A stretch of DNA of 64,000 nt from Oxyruncus cristatus. Its lineage: Eukaryota; Chordata; Aves; Passeriformes; Cotingidae. The DNA is taken from positions 1,044,202 to 1,108,201 of the forward strand of contig VXAY01002132.1 of the NCBI GenBank assembly GCA_013399855.1, in the 5' to 3' direction. The translations under genes and the position numbers were made by a program. The notes under the pieces were generated by a model that made no database searches, was not told where the DNA came from, and saw only the letters and a list, made by a program, of their open reading frames with translations. Shown here one piece after another: positions 20,991 to 31,560 of the stretch; within the stretch, counting starts at the first letter, position 1; each line of letters starts with the position of its first letter.

Positions 20991-23900
20991 ATACTTACTG
21001 CTCATTAGTGTGTTATAGCAGGGACTGTGAGACACTGTGCTGGTGTAACTCAGATCAGTCCCCAGCCTTGTGCAGCAGAGGTGGTTGTGACCCCAAACCC
21101 CTGCCTCAGCAGGTGGGGCTGGGCCACACAGCTCACTAACCCCGGGGTTACTGCACTGTTTCTGTTTGAAACTGGTGACTTTTAAATCTTTTATTTTGTA
21201 AAATGTAGTTGAAGTGGGTGTTGAAGCCTTTGCTGCTGTCTGGCAACAAAGGACTGCAAAGCACTTGCCATAATAACAGGCTGGTGAACGGCACTGTGTG
21301 TCCCTGGTGTTGTTTGGAAGCTTCATGGTCCTGCAGTGGGTTTCTGGGTGGATCAAAACCAGCCTCTCTCCCTCTCCCCTCAGCTCTGAGGGGAGGGACA
21401 AGCACAGAGCTTGCAGGCTGGACCTTTTGTGAGCTCTATCTCTGGATCATTACTTGAAGAGACTTCTCCTTAACCATGTCTTGGGCTGAGACATGTTCCC
21501 CCTCTCTGGCATATCAGGGCAAGTGCACTGCTCCATTTGTGAGCCACAGTGACTGAGGAGAGAGAAACTGGGCTTGTAGAGCAGTGTGTGGCTGGTCCCC
21601 TCTGCACTGGAGTGGAGTAGGACCACGGGGGAGTGGCACCCGGTGCCTTAAAGATTTGGGTGAGAGGAGGTGCAGAGGCTGGGTAAGCACAGAGCCTCTG
21701 CAGGGCTGTGCTGGGGCTTGGGGTGAGGGACACAGTTGAATTGAATGTGTTCTGAACAGCAGCATTTCATGAAGATCAGACTCCTCTGCTCCCCTTGGGC
21801 CAGGGAAGGAGCTGGAGCACTCACAGGGGGTATTTGAGCCCCCAGGGAGTGTGGCACAGCCCCTGACTGATAGGGTTGGCTGGTTAGGACTGCTAGGCTG
21901 GGGCTGTGCTGCCTCTGCAGGGGCACAGGAGGGACAGGTTGGGTGGCAAAAGCTGGGATGTTTCCAGCCTGTGTGTCCCGGCTCCAGTGAGTCCAGGTTC
22001 TCAAGAGCAAACTGGCACAGAAGGTCACATTTGCCTAATTAATGATTGTGCAGCTAGGCCAGCACAATGACATTTGCTTATCTCCTCTCTCTGCTGCAAC
22101 TGAGCTGAGTGGGAAGCTGCTGCCCAGTTCCTCGGGGACCCTGACACTCTGCCCTCGTTAGAGATAATTAGCTGGGACAAGCTCCTTGTTTGACAGCTCT
22201 GCTCATCATTAGGGCCAGCGCAGCTCATGCATTTTAATGCAGCTCCCAGCAAAGCTCCAGACCGTGGCTCTGTCCTGCCCCCACTCCGTGGCTCTGCTGG
22301 AACGTGCCGGCACAGCCCTGGCCCCTCGAGCCCGGCTGGCGCCTGCCTGGACCCTGCTCTCAGCCCTGTGGGGGTCCCGGGTGCCTCACGGCTCCCCAGC
22401 AGTGAGGGCGCTGTTTGGGATGGCTGGGGAGGGCAATCAGGAGCTGCTGCTCTGGACCAGGGGTAGGAGGGTTGGGACTGGGAGCTCTGGCCGCGTGTCC
22501 TCCCGTGGCCGGTACCGCCTGTCCTTGGACCTGACTGTTCCCGGTGCTGCTCTCTGTGCACCTGCAGGATCTGCGGCCTGGGCAAGGTTTGGGGGTGATG
22601 AGGGGTAGAAGGAGCTTTTGGCCAGACCTGGGGGTGAGCTCCTGTCACACTGGCTGCAAGGGGTGCTGACAGAGGCACTGCAAGAGTGCAGTGGGAGCTT
22701 TCCTGCGGGAAGTGGGGTGTGGAGAATCCCGACTTCTGAGCTGGAGCCCTCCATTCTCTCATGCTGCCTTTGCTGAGAAACCTTGCCCTTGCTCTCTTCC
22801 TTACACCCATGCTGGATGTGGCTGGGAGGTTCCCTCCAAGGATGTACTTGCATGGAGTGCTCTGCTGCCTTGAGGAAAACTGGAAGCTGCGGAGCAGGGG
22901 TGCTGCAGGCTCCGAGGAAGCAGAGTTGGAGCACACAGAGCTGCCTGCCCCTCTGCTGAGCACAGAACCAAACGTCTCAGGTGGGAGCTGTGACACCCCC
23001 AGCCAGGTTCCCTTGAGGAGGTGGAGGAACAGCTCAGGGCCTGGTGTTAGACCTGTCTGGTTTTACACCTGCTCATCAGCAGCCCTGACTGCAGCCAGAG
23101 AGCTTGGTTCTGCCTGGGGGAAGGTGGTGGTGGTGTTTCCCTGTCCAGTTGGGCTCAATCTCCCAGATGGTTGGTTCCTGCACTTCCCTGACAAGGGGGG
23201 CCAGAGGAGCTGGTACTTTTCCATTACAACATGCTCCCAGGAAGCACAGATGCCACAAACCCACGTTTGCAAGTTGGGTGCTGTCAGCTTGAGGTTGCAA
23301 CTCCACCCCAGGACAGGGGAAGGGCCTGACTGCCAAGCACGGCTCAGACCTGAGCACTGCCTCAGGCTTCCACAAAGGTCACCAACCTACTGCTCCTGGC
23401 CCCAGGCCAGGCCCTGGGAATGTTGGAGGATCCTGAGGATCCCAGGCCCTGAAACGTGTGCTGCAGATACCAACACCAGGCTGGGAGCAGAGAGCAGGCA
23501 GCTGGCAAGGACGGGACAGCCACCAACAAACTGCCAGAGCGCCCTGCCCAGGGTCACCTTGGATTTGGCAGCTAAAGACAAGGCTGTGATAGCAGTGCTT
23601 GGAAGGGGGAACAGGGAAAATGATCCCACTGCGACTGCAGTGGAAGGAAGGCTGGGAGCTGGTATCCAGGAAGGTAGAAGGTCGATCCAGGACTGAGGGA
23701 TTCCTGTTTAATTCATTCCTCAGGTGACAAAAACATGGCGTTCTCTTTAGTAGTCCCAGCAAGCCACAAACATGAAACTGCCCCTTGGAAGGTGATATTT
23801 GGTCCCACGTGGCGGCTGTGGAGGGGTCTTGGTGTGGAACCATCCCCAAACCAAATACTGCTAAGTAATAAAGCAGAGAAAAAGGTTAATTGCGAAATAC

Positions 23901-26900
23901 CTGAACTGGAAAGGCCTTGAGTGGGATGGCTGGACTAATCCTGCCGTTTAGCAGTGGCAGGACACAAGTACGGACTGCACAGTTCTGAATTCTGAGGGCT
24001 GGGATCTTGAATCAACATTTGAATTTTGTCTGTTTCACTTGTGATTCCCAGCATGTCATGGATCCAAAAAACGGCTTGATGTTAAGGCTGTGTTTCTCAA
24101 CAAACTCACTTCCTTGTCCATTCATGAATTAAACACCATTTTCCTTGTAAATTCCCAACTAACCTCTCTGTACTTAAACAGAGGAATACTGGGGGACTAT
24201 TAGCAAAAGCATCATGTCCCTGTCTTTTCTGCTGGTCTCATAGGTGAGCCTGTCTTTTCCCTCCTGGCTTGGAGGTTCTTGGTTTGGAGTTGTCACTGCA
24301 AAAGGGTGTGACTTTTAGGAATGCTGTGAATCATCCCAAACCTGGGGTCAGCACAGGTCAAAAAGTAGCCCCATCCTACGGCATTTATTAAGAACAGATG
24401 ACAGAAACTCACCTGGGCAATTCCAGCAAATCCTTTCAAACATTACTGTGGTGTTTGTTTTCAGATCAAAAACCAGGCAGCTGGACTGGGATGCTGAGGC
24501 TGTTGGGTTTGGGGGTACGTGCTGTGCTCACCCCCACAGCTTTGCTCACTCCTTGGGATTTGCTCTGTGGTGTTTGGAGGCAATGACAAACATCCTGGTG
24601 GTTCTACCGGTGAGTAACACCTGTGACAAACCATTCTGGATTTCTGGGGTCAAGATGGAGCCAGGCTCGTTGCAGAGGGAAGGGCAGAAGGCCATAGGGA
24701 GTGATGTGGGAAATGCTGGAAGGAAAAGCTTCCCCAGGAGGTTGGTGCGGTCCTGGGACAGGGTCTGGAGCGGTGGTGGCACCTCTGTCCTTGGAGGTTT
24801 TCAGAAGGACAGGGGGAGACGCTGAGTGACCTCCTGGAGCCTTGCAGCCAGTTCTGCTCAGAGCAGGAGCCTGGGCTGAGACCTCCAGAGGTCCTCCCAA
24901 CCTCACTGATCCGTGCTGCAGCTTCTGTGATGCAGTTCCTCCCTGCAGAGCAGCCACCAGCTCGAGGAGGGGCTGAGTCAGGACCTGAGGAACACCAGCT
25001 CCCAGGTGCTGGCCTGGGGGGAAGGGCCGTGTCTGGGCAGGGGCAGAGGGAGTCCAGTAGCTCTGCTCCCTCCCTCCTCCAGGGTATGGACAGTCACCAT
25101 CCTGCCTGAACCTCCTTCTGCAGCCACAGGCTGTGCTCTCTCCTCCCAAGGAATTGTCTCGTGGGCCAAGCCATCACCTCCAGAAGTGGCTGTGGGCAGG
25201 GATGGCAGGATGGAGCCCTTGGCTGCACACTGGATCACCCGGAGCCCAGCAAAGTGGAGCAGCAACAACCCAGCACTGCGTGGGCACCCCTGGGGCTATG
25301 CCCAGAAGAAGGCCCGTGAGTGACTGCTGGCTTTGCCAGTCCTGCTGGTTCCTGACACTCTACTCATCCTGGTCAGCTGTCCCAGCCCTGGAGGGAACGA
25401 GGCAGAAGAGGGAATGGCCAACTATGTCATGGCAGAGCTGGTGGTCTGATGGTCACAGAGTGCTGTGTCCTGCAGTGGGCAGGACTCGTGGCTCAGGGGA
25501 CAGGTGAGACCATCCTGCTGCCAGGCACAGGGTCTGATGTAGCCTGGGGAGAGAGGAGGAGAGGTGGAGAGGGACATGGGAGCTTAGTTTTCATGGTAAG
25601 GAGTCACAAGAAAGAAAAAAAAAACTCATAAAATCTACATATGCAAATTAATCACCCAAAGCATCTACTCCCTGAGGTGTTCCTGCTGCAACCTCTCCTG
25701 CAGCCACGTGCTGAGCTGGACTGTGGGTGCTGGACCAGGGGAGCTGGGCACACAGATTACGGATGGATACATGGAATTACCTCCATTCCCAGCTCCTGCC
25801 ACGCACCATGGGCTCAGGTTGGATTCCTTGGCTGCAGGAGGAAGGGCTGGGGCTGTAAGGAGCAGCCATGCCAGCTCCAGACTGGCCACAGGGGCCTTTA
25901 CCTGGCTGGACTCTCTTCTGTGCATCCATTGCAAGACTCTTCCAGGCAGCCATCACCATGGTAACGCTGGAAATGGTGCTGGTTCAGGTCAGTCAGAGCA
26001 CTCACAAACACAGAAAATGGCATTTCTGAGACAGGAGCAGGGCTCTGCTCCCACAAGCTCTGGGTACCCGGGGATGGGGCTGCTCGGAGAAGGTCCTCAC
26101 ACCCTGGTGCTCCCTGGGATGTGTCCCTTGAGCTGGAGTGAAAGGTGGTGGAGGGAGCACATGGGACAGGAGATGCTGGGGAAAAGGGAGCAGCACAAAA
26201 TGGGCTTCTCCAGCAGTGCTCTGGGTATGGATGGGGCTGGGATGGGCAGAGCTCATCCCTGGGGTAACCGCAGGGTCTGAGGGATGGAGCAGGCATTTCA
26301 TGGAGCTGCATCCTCACCCCATGTATCAGAACCATCCAGCACTGTGCTGGTGTTTCCCAGCCATCACTGGATTATTCACCCATGTAAGCAGAGTCTGCTC
26401 CACGTCAGGAGGACAGCTCAGCTCGCTGCTGTACAACCAGACTGGGTTTTCCCTGTGTGCCTTCATAATGGCTGGACTCTGCTGTTTGCCCCCCTGGGCA
26501 GTCCTGTAAGGAGGAGCTTTTGGGCTCCTCCTGGCCAGCCCTCACACTGCTTTGAGCAACCAGAGATCCTCAGCAAACCCAGCCACCTCCTGTTTCCCAG
26601 CTGTTCCAGAGCCTTGGGGCCTGTCCTGCCCTTCCCACCACTGCAGGATGTCCACTTCGTGCTTCAACCAGGTATTAATTGCCATGGGGACTTGCCCACA
26701 CATTCCAAGGCACCTTAATTTCCTTGACAGCCCTTAATATGGGCCCCTCCTGCATGTGCTGTTAGATCCAAGTGGATTATCCCAGCTGACTCTCACCCAC
26801 CCAGCAGGATGTGAGCTGACTCTGCCCCCATATTCCACCACTATCCATGTGTGCACTGTTCTATTCCTTGTGATCTGTCCCTGCAGTTCCAAGGCTGGTC

Positions 26901-27640
26901 GAAGCTCTGAGTTCAATTAAATCCTCCTCCTAAAAGCCGTGCAAGGATCTGGGAGCTTTCAAGGGGTGGGAAGTTACTCCTAACTTCAAGCTGGCCTTGC
27001 TCCAGCTTTGGGAACGGAGCCTTATCACACTCTGCTCCCAGTGAAGGGCTTCTCCATACCTGGGATTTCCTCCTCTTCCTCACACTTTAACCTCTCAATC
27101 TATTTAACACAGAGCTTCAAGTCTTGCTGTGAGGCTTTTCCTCTAGAAATCAACAGCTGTTGCTTTTTCTTTTTACAGCAGTTCTCTACCACTGATTTAA
27201 AGCATGGGACCTGTGTGCCAGCACCAAAAATTGGGGGAAATCTCCTTGGATGGAGGCACTGGGATAGCAGGTTTCCACCCAGCCAGGTGGTCCTGGGATG
27301 TGCAGATCCAGAAGTGCAGAGGTGGGAAATCACCTGTACCCAGATCTGTTCGTCCTGCTAAGCTCCCCTCTCCTCTGTGAATGCTGTCACCTCTTACTGG
27401 TTTTCCCTTGTTTTCTACATGGTACACTGCAGAAAAAGGTGAATTAAGGCCTTTGCAGGGCTCTGTGGAAGTACTTTTGCTCAGGGAGCTTGTGGAGCCA
27501 CTCTCTGCGAGGAGGGGCAGGCGGTGGGTCCCTTGTGGAGGGACCAGGAGGTCCCGGGTGGCGAGAGGGGAGGGCAGCGGTGGGAAAACAGGGAGGAGAG
27601 CGACAAGACCCTGGCATGGGAGCTGGGCAGTGGGTGCTTG
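20991..27640. other. Intergenic stretch without recognisable gene
   Basis: Moderately GC-rich sequence with many open frames but none that resembles a known protein or has convincing codon structure. One CR1 remnant lies at 24715-24905. An exon-like segment at 25151-25315 has acceptor CTCCCAAG and donor GTGAGT but no recognisable product. In human, nothing coding is known between MRPL28 and AXIN1. Confidence 0.6.
24715..24905 (+). repeat. Degraded CR1 fragment
   Basis: 'gcttccccaggaggttggtg', 'ccttggaggttttcagaag' and, at the end, 'gacctccagaggtcctcccaacc' follow the order of the CR1 sense 3' region. Diverged. Confidence 0.7.
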
Positions 27641-27698
27641 TGGTAAAGCCGTGATGGCTGTGGCTAAAACTGTGCTGGCTGGGAGCGTTGAGCCAGGA

Positions 27699-27712
27699 GT
27701 TACCATGGGAAC
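27699..27712. promoter_or_regulatory. RFX X-box-like site GTTACCATGGGAAC
   Basis: Matches the palindromic RFX consensus GTTRCCATGGYAAC at 13 of 14 positions. RFX factors drive many ciliary genes in vertebrates. It lies 32 bases before an ATG with a textbook Kozak context (27744). Motif match only. Confidence 0.45.
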
Positions 27713-27743
27713 GGCTGGAGGATGCTCGGAGGGCTCTGCCGCC

Positions 27744-27776
27744 ATGGCCGGGCCTTGCTCCCAGCTCCAGGCGCAG
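27744..27776 (+). CDS. Candidate short first coding exon, unrecognised
   Basis: The ATG is in GCCGCCATGG, an optimal Kozak context. Eleven codons (MAGPCSQLQAQ) end at CAG followed by the donor GTGAGG. The X-box-like site at 27699-27712 lies just upstream. I do not recognise the peptide and could not find a convincing second exon. The frame also stays open past the donor to 28196. It could be the start of a small unannotated gene, a non-coding RNA, or chance. Confidence 0.2.
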
Positions 27777-29940
27777 GTGAGGCTCCCCTTGCTGGGAGAC
27801 TGCAGGTACCTGGGGAGGTACCAGCTTGTGTTCAGCAGAGAGGGAGCAATCCCCTTTCAGCCAAGCCCCAAAGCAGCTCACAGAGGAGCTGCCTTTAACA
27901 GAGACAGAAAACACAGGCAGGAGAGCGGCCCCGGGCAGGGCCAGAGTGCAGCAGGACCCACAGCCTGCCAGCAGCCCCTGGGCTGTGCTGAGGGTCCCGT
28001 CCCTGATTCCCAAACCTGTCCCCCGTGCCTGGCAGAGCCGGGAGAGCCAGCTCCTGGCTCAGAGCACAGCTGGGGCTGTGACACCATGCCCGGTGTGGCT
28101 GCAGGGTGTGGACCCACTCACTGCTTTGCTGCCCTGCAGTTCCCCAGGTGCTGCAGTGCTCGGCTGGATCGGGGCTGGAATGTTTGTTTGAGCTGAGCCT
28201 CCCCAGCCACTCAGAGCCGGCTGCTGGCCCGAGCGGGGGTGGCAAGAGCCCAGGCCTTTGTGCCTGCTTGTGCTTGCCCGGGCCCCAGGTGGGCTGTTTG
28301 CCCAGCCCCAGGACCAGCTGTGTTGGCAGTGGCTGCTCCAGCCACCAGCCAGCCCCTTTCCCCGGGCTGCTCTGCTTCCCTGGAAGCCTTTGGTGACCGC
28401 ATTGTCACCAGCCCTTGGCACAATCGTGGGCATCATTTGTTGCTGCTGCCATCTCTCAGGATGGCTGCTCTTAGGAGACAGGCTTCCCTTTACAATCATC
28501 CCAGTTTCCCACATTGGGGATATTTACCCAGGTTCCCAAAAAGCCTGTTTCCAGGAGCATCTCTGCCAACTCACTGGTACAGCTGTTGGAGACAGTGACC
28601 TGCCCTTTCCAGGGTCTTCTTGGAATGTGTGAAAAGGAAATTTATTGTTGCATCTGCCAGATTCTAAACAACCCTTTCGGGGAGTGGGTAGGTAGGGCTG
28701 TGTGAGGAACACCAGTTCCTCACACCAGAAGCCCTGGAGATGCCTCCTAGCCCTGTGGCTCCCTGCTGCTCCCTTCTCAGCTGGGTTCATGTTGTCATCT
28801 GTGGGTCACCTCTGTCTCCTCTCTGCACCCCAGGGTGGGAATCCCCCAGTTCTCCCACCAAAGTAAGGAGCTTGGGCAACATATCCCAGTGCTCCTCCTG
28901 CTGCTGCCTTGATGGATTCCTCCCTCTTGATGGCTGCGAGGAGGGAGTGGGAAGATGACCTTGGACTTCAAGCCCACCCTGCTCCTTGCTCATCTTGCTG
29001 CCCACGAGCTGTCCATTTTCCCCAGACCTCTTCAGCCTTTAGATTGCCCCTCAGACCTTTTGATCCCCTTTTTCCTGCAATTGCTGCTCCAGGCCAGTGA
29101 CAACCCATGGGAGCAGAAGCGCCCTGTGTGTGCTGTGTGGGTGTTCCAGCTGGTGAGGCTGGCCGGGCTGTTTGCTGTTCCCTGGCTGCAGCTTCCATCC
29201 CCGGACCATGAGGGTGAACCCAGGACCCAAAGTCCATCTGCAGGACCCACCCAGCCATGAGCACAAACCCATGTCCATGCTCACAGGTCTGGAGACGAGC
29301 CCTGTGTGTATCCCTCAGTCCATCATCGTTAACACCCTCCAGAGTAACAGGAGCCTCCATGTCTTGCAGACCCAGCTGGGGATGGCTTGACACGAAGACA
29401 CAGTTCTGGGCTTCAGGGAGGAGCGTGGCCAGGGCCACGCTTCCTCATCCTGGCCAGCACTGCCAGAAGGTCCCACAGAGCCGGGGAAAGGGCTGGCTGA
29501 GCCAGGCAGTGTTGGCTCCCTGGCAGGAATCCCCCTTGCTGTGAACAGGAATCACTAATGGGAGCAGTGAGGAAGGAGGGAAGAGGCGATGGAGGAACTT
29601 TTCAGCCCCATCCTGGCTCTTGGAATGAACCAGTGTGGAATCCCTATGGCAGACAGAGGAAGTGGCTGGTAGGGCATTGTGCCACTCCTTGGAGGAGGAT
29701 GATGGTGAGGGACGATGGTGATGAGGTGTGAGGGTGCAGGAAAGCCCTGGCATAGAGGCATTGTGCAGTGGGAGCGATGGGGAAGGCTGGCCAAGGGAGG
29801 CACCACGTACAGCAACAGCCTTCAAAGAGTTTCCCTAAGTGTTGCTGCTCTTCAGGGCTTCCTCCTCCAAGAAAAAAAAAAAAACTAAGGAAAAAAGGAG
29901 ATGAGGAAGAGCAATCTCTGGGTGTGGGATGAAAGAGGCC
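27777..29940. other. Intergenic stretch following the candidate first exon
   Basis: Ordinary intermediate-GC sequence. Short open segments with plausible splice signals exist at about 28460-28598 and 29096-29154, but they do not join in frame with the candidate exon or resemble known proteins. An A-rich run is at about 29872-29895. Confidence 0.5.
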
Positions 29941-30211
29941 TGTCTTGACTATTTACCCAGCAATTATAAGTAAATCGGTGGTGCCTAACGGGGCCGGTTG
30001 CCATAGTGACGATGGGATGGAAGGACCAGCATTTGGTCCTGGCTGCAGCCAATCAGGCTGGGAAGCCCAAGCTGCAATATAAAGTAAAGATTCCCATCTT
30101 CCAGCCACGCACTTGCCAAGAAAGGGAAATAGGTTCAAGAGTCTGGGGAAAAAAAGTGCTGCGGCCGGCGGCAACCAGGGCGGCTGGTCCCGTCATGGCG
30201 GACTGCGAACG
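29941..30211 (+). promoter_or_regulatory. Promoter-like module: X-box, CCAAT, TATA, ATG
   Basis: In order on the + strand: an RFX X-box-like site GTTGCCATAGTGAC (29997-30010); a 7-bp inverted repeat AGGACCA-gcatt-TGGTCCT (30022-30040); the palindrome GGCTGCAGCC (30041-30050); a CCAAT box (30049-30053) in CCAATCAG, a good NF-Y context; and TATAAA (30078-30083). A start site would fall near 30108. An ATG in good context (30195, G at -3 and +4, also YY1-like CATGGCGG) is cut after six codons by an assembly gap. The order and spacing are those of a real polymerase II promoter, but no gene is recognised. Confidence 0.4.
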
Positions 30212-30251
30212 NNNNNNNNNNNNNNNNNNNNNNNNNNNNNNNNNNNNNNNN
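30212..30251. other. Assembly gap (40 N)
   Basis: Forty undetermined bases, directly after the ATG of the promoter-like module. The true length is unknown, so reading frames that cross it are meaningless. Confidence 0.99.
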
Positions 30252-30424
30252 CCATTCTCCCCAAATTGCCATCGTAGGCCTTTCAAATCAAATTTCGCAA
30301 AGCAGCTTCATCAAAGGCCCCCGGCTGAGAGGCACGAGCCCCATATTGCTGCCCCCCGCCCCCGACAGGTCTGGGGTGGTGCGGTGATCCCATAGAAAGT
30401 CGGCACCGCTCCAGAAGTGTCTTT

Positions 30425-30469
<45 letters not shown>

Positions 30470-31560
30470 GGGAAAAAAAAGGGGGGGTGGATATGGAGAT
30501 AAAAAACGCAAGCGAGAAAGAGCGGCGCCTAAATTGCTCGTCGTCTCCCCATCTCATTACTGGCGACTTCTGAGGACGGGTATTTCCAAAGGCTGCGATG
30601 AAAGACTTGTGAATGGAGCCCCCCCCGGATGAGATCAAAGCCCGAGGCCGGGACGCCAGGGTGTGCCGGAGGAGGGGGCGAGCGACGGCAGCGCCGCAGG
30701 ATGCTGGGGGGAGCCTTCCTCCCCTGCTGCCACTGCCCTCCATGTTTCCCGGTGTCGCTGCCGCCGCTGCCTGACCCATCTTGCAATGGAGACCACGGAC
30801 AGCGGCCAGATCCCAACGGCTGAAACCGAGACGAGCGAACTCTGTTGGCTCACAGTTCGGCAACTCTCCCAAAATTCATGGTTAATAAAGGAGCTTATCC
30901 CGTCCGGCACTTCTCCAGGCACCTCGAATTGCAGATGAGCGGGTGGCTTCCCCAGCGCTTGAGCCCACTCCTTGGGTCTCTTCTCTGCCCACGCCGCGGC
31001 ATCGCCAGCCTGGTGAGCCACCAGCAGAAGGGCCGAGGACAAAGGCAGGAGGACAGAAGTTGTGCCACTTTCCCTTCCTGCTGCCTCCCTTCAAACACGG
31101 GCTGTTTTCTTCTGCTCGGCGACAAATTCGGCTCCGGGCAGCGTTCCCACCACCAGCACCACCGGCAGCCGGGCGCCCCATCAGCAGCACGGAGAGCAAA
31201 CTCACAGATGGTAAAATAAGAGAGTCGTGTAGGGTTCAAAGAGACCTTCTATGTCAATTGTTATATTATTAGGTAAACTCCAAGAAGAAAATCTTTTAAT
31301 CCACTGTGGCTAATCCAGTCCACTTTTGTTGGCCAGGACATATTCAGCATCAACAAAAGGCTCTGGCCGACGGACACCGGCATACATAATGTATTGATAA
31401 CTGCGGGAGCCGGCTCGGCGGCAGAAAGAGCCACTGCCCGGGCCGGCAGCGGGGGCCGGGAGGAGGATTTGCCCGACTTTTATCAGTTTTATTTTCATTT
31501 CAAAGAACCCAGCTGATATTTGCACTGCGCCCCTTTCCCGGGGAGCACAAAGAGGGCAGG
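30252..31560. promoter_or_regulatory. Candidate regulatory (conserved non-coding-like) region
   Basis: CpG retained in mixed GC, AT-rich motif clusters and no coding exon. Visible sites: a TCF/LEF-like ATCAAAGG (30310-30317); two TAATCC homeodomain sites (31298-31303, 31311-31316); and the 9-base inverted pair CTTTTGTTG (31323-31331) and CAACAAAAG (31351-31359). The composition differs from the bland flanks and resembles developmental enhancers. Conservation cannot be tested here. Confidence 0.35.
30427..30487. repeat. Homopolymer cluster A40-G6-A8-G7
   Basis: Forty A, six G, eight A and seven G in succession. No poly(A) signal precedes it, so a processed retrocopy is not supported. Such a tract about 175 bases from a gap suggests a sequencing or assembly weak spot. 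Confidence 0.9.

Noticed and set aside
22025..22996. Open frame of 323 codons on the - strand
   Set aside because: GC-rich DNA; the translation is low-complexity Pro/Ser/Ala with no recognisable domain, and an equally long frame lies on the other strand nearby.
22761..23696. Open frame of 311 codons on the + strand
   Set aside because: No domain, no conserved blocks, no splice context; probably chance in GC-rich DNA.
25151..25315. Segment with acceptor, 165 open bases and GTGAGT donor
   Set aside because: Two frames are open, no protein match, and no partner exons found; kept only as a note.
30252..30466. Possible processed retrocopy ending in A40
   Set aside because: No poly(A) signal before the A-run, no recognisable gene body and no target-site duplication seen.
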